From Persicaria tinctoria (taxonomy: Eukaryota > Streptophyta > Magnoliopsida > Caryophyllales > Polygonaceae), in the NCBI GenBank assembly GCA_037127255.1, contig JBANSL010000004.1, positions 12,814,967 through 12,878,966 of the forward strand: DNA of 64,000 bases, read 5' to 3'. Below, in pieces: positions 58,362-64,000 of the stretch. Both the position numbers and the translations under genes were made by a program. A model generated the notes under the pieces. It was not told the origin of the DNA and did not search any database. It saw nothing but the letters and a program-made list of their open reading frames with translations. How positions within the stretch are numbered: position 1 is the stretch's first letter; each line of letters opens with the position of its first letter.

Positions 58362-60203
58362 ATCAAAATGACCACACACCCCCTCCTGCTGCAACAGCCC
58401 CCCATCTAGTTGATGGGGAAGTAAGCTCCTCTTCCTCCCTATCTAACTCTCAGTCTGGAGAGTCCTCTATGCATCTTGATAATGAAAATGTGTTAAGTGA
58501 TTATCAACTTACTAGAGATAGGGAACCTAGGGTTGTTAAACCTAATAGGTGGTATATAAATTTTGTTGACTTAAAAGATGTTGACATTGTGGAGTTTGCT
58601 TTCATTGCTGCTGGCATTATTAGATCCTACACTCCTGAAACTTTTGACCAAGCTATAAATTGTAAACAATCTGATATGTGGTTAAAAGCTATGAAGGAAG
58701 AAATTCAGTCTATGATCTTTAACAAAACTTGGATATTGGTGCCTAAGCCTAAAAATGCTAGAGTCATAGCCTGTAAATGGATCTATAAACTAAAAGAAAG
58801 TGTTAAACCCTCAGAACCACCTAGATTTAAAGCTAGTTTAGTTGCCAAGGGTTTCACTAAAAAAAAAGGAATCGGCTATAATGACATTTTTGCTCAAGTG
58901 GTTAAATACAAAACACTTAGACTAATGCTTGCCATTACTACTGTGTTTGATTAGGACTTAGAACAGATGGATGTGAAGACTGCTTTCTTACATGGTGATC
59001 TGCATGAGACTATTTATATGTCACAACCTAAGGGTTTTGTTGATAAACTGAATTCTGAACATGTGTGCTTGCTAAAGAAATCAATTTATGGTTTGAAACA
59101 AAGCCCTAGACAGTGGAACTTAAAATTTGACTCATGTATGAAGAAACTGGGTTTTTTGAGAAGCAGTTATGATACATGCCTATATTTTAAGGGTGTCAAG
59201 TCTAAATCTCCTTTATTTGTGCTTCTATATGTGGATGACATTCTTATCATGTGCAATTCCAAAGTGATCATTTCTGGTGTGAAAAGGGATCTAAAATTGC
59301 ATTTTGACATGAAAGATTTAGGAGCAGCTAAAAGGATCCTAGGGATTAACATCACTAGAGACAGAAAAAGAAAAATCATGTGGCTTTCTCAAGGTGATTA
59401 TATCCAAAAGGTGTTAGAAAAATTCAACATGCTTGATTCTAAACCTGCTAGTATCCCCTTAGGAGGGCACCTAGACTTATCTAGACACCACTGTCCCACT
59501 TATACTGCTGAGAGAGAAAAAAATGGCTAAGGTTCCTTATGATGTGGTTGTAGGGTCTGTTATGTATGTTATGCTTTGCACCAGACCTGGTCTTGCTTTT
59601 GCCATTAGTGTGCTCAGTAGATTTATGTCCAATCCTGGAGAGCTTCATTGGACTGCCATGAAATATTTGCTTAGATACCTCTGTGCAACTAGAAACTATA
59701 GTTTGGTGTTTTCTGAACATGCTTCAAAGCATGATTTGCATGGTTTTTGTGACTCGGATTATGCAGAAGATAAAGATAATAGGAAGTCCACAACTGCCTA
59801 TTATTACACCTGGGCAGGTAACTACATCTCTTGGAAATCACAGCAACAATCAATTGTTGCTCTTTCCTCTACAGAAGCTGAGTATGTTGCTGCAACGGAG
59901 GCTGCTAAGGAAGCTTCATGGCTTACTGGGCTTATTGGTGAAATCTTACCTATGTCTTTCTTACCTGTCTTGCATATGGATAGTCAGGGTGCCTTGTATC
60001 TATGTAAGGATCCAGTTCATCATGAACGGACCAAACATATTGATGTGAGGCACCATTTTATTCGTGTACAGGTTGAAAAGAATCTCATAGATGTCAAAAA
60101 GATTAAGGGTGACCTAAATCCTGCAGATTTTGGAACCAAGATTGTCACTGCCGACAAATTCTCATTTTCCAGGGATTCCCTGCATATTTGGGAAGTTCCA
60201 TGA
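58362..60203 (+). pseudogene. Copia C reverse transcriptase and RNase H, inactivated
   Basis: Continues the copia C frame after the nested element (the GHQ at the left junction and NDHTPP at the right join up). Reverse transcriptase: WLKAMKEEIQSM, MDVKTAFLHGDL and YVDDILIM. RNase H: ALSSTEAEYVAATEA, and the usual end HHFIRVQVEKNLIDV. Damage: a TAG at 58952-58954 just before MDVKTAFLHG, and a one-base shift in the A-run at about 59516-59522. It ends WEVP and stop at 60203. A purine-rich AGGATTAGGAGGGCA precedes the 3' LTR. Confidence 0.9.
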
Positions 60204-60302
60204 GTCTCTTGACTCTTCTTGAACCGAGGACGGATAGTTGGAACACTCTCTTCACTACTGGTCATCAAGGATTACACAACCACAAGGATTAGGAGGGCAT
60301 TT

Positions 60303-61188
60303 TGTAATGTTTGTAATCCTTGTAATTGATGTACAAAAACATTGGACTATGGTTTAAGTTGTATTGTTTGCACAAGCTCTAGGTTGTTGGTTCCTTAGTG
60401 CCACGTACCACCTAGTCATTGCCGTGACCATGGAAAAGCTCATTGGTCCCTTGGTTTGACCAAGTTTGGATCCAATGGCTAGCCATGGTTCACAAGGTGA
60501 AGCTAAGTGTGGTATATAGACCTAAGCTAGACATATATGTGGGTTATGTCTCGGTTATGTATGTTGGACAGATCTTGAGCTCTCACATTGGGCTTAAATT
60601 GTTAGGCCCATTTCTGTAAGCCCACAGCTCTGCTCCTTCAGCCGACCGTTGTAGCTCGCATATATATATATATATATATATATGTTCTTAAGGGGAAACC
60701 CTAAGAACTGTAGCACAGAGCTCCAAAGGTAAGTAAACCCTAATCGGCTAGGGTTTCTGGAGAGCTCCCTGAAGACGGCGATTCCAGAGGTGCTCGATTT
60801 GCTTAAGTGCTACCTGAGTACCTGGTTGAGCAACGAAGACGAAGAAGAAGACAAAGAGAAGCTGGGAGTGAGAAATCTCAAGGGAGACTTCTCGGTGTCC
60901 TTAATCGGACGATTTCTTCCCTATCTTTGTTCATCTTTGTTTTGTTGAGTCTTGTCTAGAATCGCCGTCGTCGCTTAGTGCTTGTGCATTCATACCTCTG
61001 TAACCAGTTATTTGGCCTTGGATGCCTAGTGAATTGGGTTAACCTCCCCTCCTGAGGTTCCGCGGATGTAGGGAAACCGAACCGCGTAAACAAAGCCTTG
61101 TGTGTTTGTATTTGGTTCTCGTTTAAGTTCTGTTAAGCGTTTTTTGTTTGTTTATCAACTTCGATCTTAAGGAACCCTAGAATCAACA
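60303..61188 (+). repeat. Copia C 3' LTR
   Basis: About 886 bp. It is longer than the 5' LTR because of a longer TA run and a 29-bp block at about 61087-61115 (TAAACAAAGCC...) not present in the left copy. Many scattered substitutions. Confidence 0.9.
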
Positions 61189-61194
61189 AGTGAC

Positions 61195-61370
61195 GGATGA
61201 TGGTGGAAGCGTACAAGGTGTTTGGATGAGGGGTCCAATTTCAGAATTTTAGTGAAGGATGATGGTGGAAGCATACAAGGTGTTTGGGTGAGGTGTTTGG
61301 GTGAGCGTACAAGGTGTTTGGGTGAGGTGTTTGGGTGAGCGTACAAGCGTACAAGGTGTTTGCGTAAAAG
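61195..61370. repeat. Minisatellite beside copia C
   Basis: Repeats of GCGTACAAGGTGTTTGGGTGA and shortened forms, preceded by a longer unit GATGATGGTGGAAGC that occurs twice. The copia C insertion point lies at the edge of this array (TTTTAGTGA before GGATGATGG is seen both at the junction and inside the array). Confidence 0.8.
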
Positions 61371-61627
61371 AGAAGAAGATTAATCTTTTCAAATAAAAAT
61401 TAAATTTTTTTTATCAATTCAACCAAATACTCGATTAGAATTTTATTGAAAAAAGAAAAGTAAATTTATTTATTTCTTTTTCTTTTTTTATCAAAGAAAA
61501 ATATAATAAAAGGTTAATCATTCTTATCTTATTAGGTTTTATGTATTCCAAACAAAAGAAATTAATAACACCTTCTTTTATAACAAAAGAAGTGGTTTTG
61601 TGGATTTTTTAAAGCATTGAACTATCA
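61371..61627. other. AT-rich spacer
   Basis: Poly(A/T)-rich DNA, no gene seen. Its beginning (AAAAGAGAAGAAGATTA) resembles 43934-43950 on the other side of copia C. Confidence 0.4.
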
Positions 61628-61896
61628 GTGGTAATAGGGAATGCACCATTAAGACGCATGGAAAGCGTCACCTTCACTACGGTTCGTCTTCCAACCATTT
61701 ATAATGTCATTCTAGGAAGGGTCACTCAGTTCAAGTTCCAAATGGCCATTTCTCTGTATCATTTCGTAGCCAAGTTCCCTCTTCCAACGGGAGGTATAGG
61801 TGAAGTTCGCGGACAACAACCTGAGAGCAGAAGTTGCTACCTCATCTCTGTGAAGAAAAGAAAAGAGGTTTTTTGTGTATATGAATCCTCTATGGG
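61628..61896 (+). pseudogene. Ty3/gypsy protease-region fragment
   Basis: Reads RLPTIYNVILGR, then YHFVAKFPLPTGGIGEVRGQQ and CYLISVKKR. This is the protease-end signature of plant Tat/Ogre-type gypsy polyproteins (YN.ILGRP...H...KFPT..G.G...GDQ..A..CY). No upstream gag and no complete domain are present. Confidence 0.75.
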
Positions 61897-62446
61897 CATT
61901 GTTATTAGAATCCCGATCCGGATCTTTAGAATTTTAAGACCCTACGATCCTACCTAGGGGCCCGATCCGGATCTATGCATAAGATCTTTTTTGTGTAGGA
62001 TCTACAATGGGATCTTTAGAATCTTAATGGATTGATAGGATCTTACGATCCCACACGATCCTAAAAATCATATTTTTATTAACAATATGTATTTTTTTAA
62101 ACATTTGTTTTGTTTCCTTGATTGATTTTAGGGTGTTTAAATGTACACATTCATGTAAGGAACGTGAAAAATAGTTTAGAGACAATTGTTTTCGAGTCTT
62201 TTAACCGATATGACAATATATAAGGTCGTAAATGTAGATTTTTATGTCTTAAAATCAAAATATATTATGTAACTAATATTTTTTCCCTCATTCTAGAACT
62301 TTAAATTAAGCAACTTTGTTATATATATTTTTATTTTATTATTTAATTATATTTCGAGGATCTTACGATCCCCTAATGGGATCTTACGATCCGATCCACG
62401 GACCCTATTGTGATTTGATCCTAGAATCCCGATCCTAATAACCTTG
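61897..62446. mobile_element. hAT-type MITE with 8-bp target duplication
   Basis: 550 bp. The left end is CATTGTTATTAG and the right end CTAATAACCTTG, imperfect inverted repeats beginning CA. They are flanked by TCTATGGG at 61889-61896 and 62447-62454, the 8-bp duplication of hAT elements. Near both ends GGATC/GATCC motifs (GATCTTACGATCC and similar) are repeated. No coding sequence. Confidence 0.85.
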
Positions 62447-62706
62447 TCTATGGGGGACGTGGAGAAAGAGTATGAAGGAAGAAGAAGTTCCGAAGGCTCT
62501 TTTGTGGAAGATAGCCAACCACAATAAGCTGATTTGGAAGTGCAACCTCATATCCGGAAGATCCCAATCGCGGATGAGAAAGCAACATGCAGACCATTTG
62601 CCAATCCGAACGAGGTGATATACATAGGACGAGCACTAGATGACCTCAAAAGAGAGCGGGTGTTGAATATCATAGTCGGTTCAAGAGATTTATTTGTTTG
62701 GGCTTG
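62447..62706 (+). pseudogene. Ty3/gypsy fragment downstream of the protease, interrupted by the MITE
   Basis: Continues the gypsy relic after the MITE. FANPNEVIYIGRALDDL and IIVGSRDLFVWA fit the protease-to-reverse-transcriptase linker, where the family has DVFAW. One stop occurs in between, and the sequence ends in a stop at about 62706. No reverse transcriptase follows. Confidence 0.55.
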
Positions 62707-64000
62707 ACGAACCCAATTTAGAAAAAGACTAATGTGGCCCTCCACGTGGCCGTGGAGGGGTATGCATGTAAATTCCTCCCCATGAGGGACAGGTGTTACG
62801 GGCTTACCTGACGCCCTCGCGACCCCGGCCGGACACCCAGTGGGTGACAGAGCCGGGGTAATGAGGACCCTTACCTGAGCCTCACACCCTAAAGGAACAT
62901 GCAGACGGTCTTACCCTTCCACAGGATCCTCGCCAAGTGTGAGGATCCCAAGGTCGGTGCCGCGGAGCCTTTCGAGAAGGCTCGCATCATTATCTGAATG
63001 GGTTCATCAAATGACCCAATGGCAAGGAGGACACGCCTGCTGACTCAGTGAGAGTTGAAGTAGGGATAAGTATACGCGTTCCCCCGCCTCCCCTATCGCA
63101 AGCCTTACTACCTGAACAGCTTCGACTGCTTTTACTTGGGGGCTATAGGCGTACGCGGATGCGGGGGTTTTGAGGTAGATCGGGATGACCTTGGTGTAGT
63201 GATTCTCCTGGCGTAATCGCTTTCCTCTCTCTCTTCACTTAGAACATGAGTACCCTCCCCTTTTGTCTTCCAAAAAAGTCCTCTCTCTCCTTTTCTTCCT
63301 CCTCTTATACTGTGCTCCTTTGTCTGTTAAACAGGGGGGATGTTCCCCTCTTTTGGCCATCTGTCGATGTTGTGAGGCCAAGTGTTAAGGGGCGCGAGAA
63401 CACTTGGATGGGCGGCATGGCTGACACCTGTCCCCTTTCCTGCCATTTGTCCTTCTGGAGTGGACGTTCTTCGTCCGCGGACCGTAATCCTTTATCGGCT
63501 CGAATCTTGGGGTTTATTACCCTTTTGCCCCTCGAAGACCTTTGGTGGCTTTTTTTGACCCCTTTATCTCTTGGGCGTCATCAGGGCTCCTCGGGCCGCG
63601 GGGGGTCCGATTAGGATCCTCCGTGGTTCGAAGAACATCTACCGCGGGGGGGGGGGGTAGTTTTTCTTAAGGCGACGAGATAAAGTGACTAAAGCACTTG
63701 GGCTTTCTGGGGGGGCCATTAGGGGTTTTACTGGGCCGATGAGGGTTGCGGCCCATTAGTCCTGATTGATGGGGGGCCATATTTCCGACACGTGTCTTGA
63801 GTAAGGAGGCGAAACGTCGTGGTTTGTAGCGCCTATAAATAGGAGCTCTGACCCCCCTTTACTTTTACCGTTCCCGTTTTTTACCGCTCTCTCAACCGAG
63901 ACGTCTCTGAGGTAAACCTTGACCCTTCTCTTCTTTCTTTCCGCGACTTTAGCTTTTGTTTCCTTGATCCTAGTTCCCTTTTCTCTTCCTGGGCCTCGGT
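62707..64000 (+). repeat. Gypsy-type 3' UTR and LTR-like sequence, cut by the window end
   Basis: No gene. TTTTACTTGGGGGCTATAGG at about 63131-63150 looks like a Tat/Ogre polypurine tract before an LTR. Further on, CCTATAAATAGGAGC (TATA box at 63834-63841) is a good LTR core promoter with a pyrimidine-rich leader after it. A run of twelve G is at 63646-63657. The matching LTR is not in the window, so the boundaries are unknown. Confidence 0.5.

Larger units (their letters stand above)
44001..61190 (+). mobile_element. Ty1/copia retrotransposon C, old, hosting a nested element
   Basis: LTRs at about 44003-44845 and 60303-61188. The hexamer AGTGAC is found at both outer junctions (43996-44001 and 61189-61194), but the exact cut cannot be fixed to within two bases. 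The primer site TGGTATCAGAGC is at 44848-44859. Its coding region is split at 47405/58362 by a 10.96-kb insertion; without that insertion its own length is about 6.2 kb. Several inactivating changes are present, and the LTRs have diverged, including a 29-bp indel, so it is much older than the insertion it contains. Confidence 0.93.

Noticed and set aside
1..64000. CRISPR arrays, tRNA or rRNA genes
   Set aside because: The evenly repeated stretches are CACTA subterminal motifs and minisatellites; the tRNA-like matches are only retrotransposon primer sites.

Overview
This is a window of plant nuclear DNA, almost certainly from a eudicot. It has intron-rich genes with GT-AG (and two GC-AG) introns, a cytochrome P450 of CYP76 type, a plant sucrose synthase, and a dense, partly nested set of plant retrotransposons and DNA transposons. 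The P450 reads most like asterid (possibly mint-family) CYP76 proteins, but that is only an impression from motifs. No bacterial operons, CRISPR arrays, rRNA or tRNA genes were seen.

Layout. (1) 128-6320: a CACTA (En/Spm) transposon with exact ends and a 3-bp target duplication; it has lost the catalytic core of its transposase. (2) 6321-21823: one CYP76-like P450 gene on the plus strand, taken apart by two insertions. A Ty1/copia element (6807-11803) sits in codon 12, and a Ty3/gypsy Athila-like derivative (12663-20013) sits six bases inside the only intron. Without the insertions the gene has two exons and 495 codons with no stop. A decayed copy of its 5' end lies just upstream, and a LINE relic lies in its intron. 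(3) 21824-28690: transposon debris: an LTR-like stretch, a hAT-like element, and a heavily mutated copia element. (4) 28690-44000: the gene island. A SUS5/6-type sucrose synthase (11 coding exons, minus strand, 848 aa) and a two-domain methyltransferase of the METTL6/Trm140 type (12 coding exons, minus strand, 550 aa) both look intact. Their introns carry two MITEs with clear ends and other repeats. (5) 44001-61190: an old, broken copia element that contains a much younger 10.96-kb LTR element (47406-58361). That younger element has 2.95-kb LTRs and about 5 kb of interior without coding capacity (LARD-like). (6) 61190-64000: a minisatellite, then a gypsy protease relic split by an 8-bp-TSD hAT-type MITE, then gypsy LTR/UTR-like sequence running off the end.

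How it fits together. Only the sucrose synthase (sucrose + UDP to UDP-glucose + fructose) and the methyltransferase are likely working genes. The P450 is probably a recent natural knock-out allele, because both insertions carry LTR pairs that differ at only a few bases. The most unusual points are: a 21-bp minisatellite shared by the LTRs and two in-frame linkers of the Athila-like element; the almost identical LTRs of an element with no genes, whose 3' LTR is preceded by a copy of the target flank instead of a polypurine tract; and the two GC-AG introns of the sucrose synthase gene.
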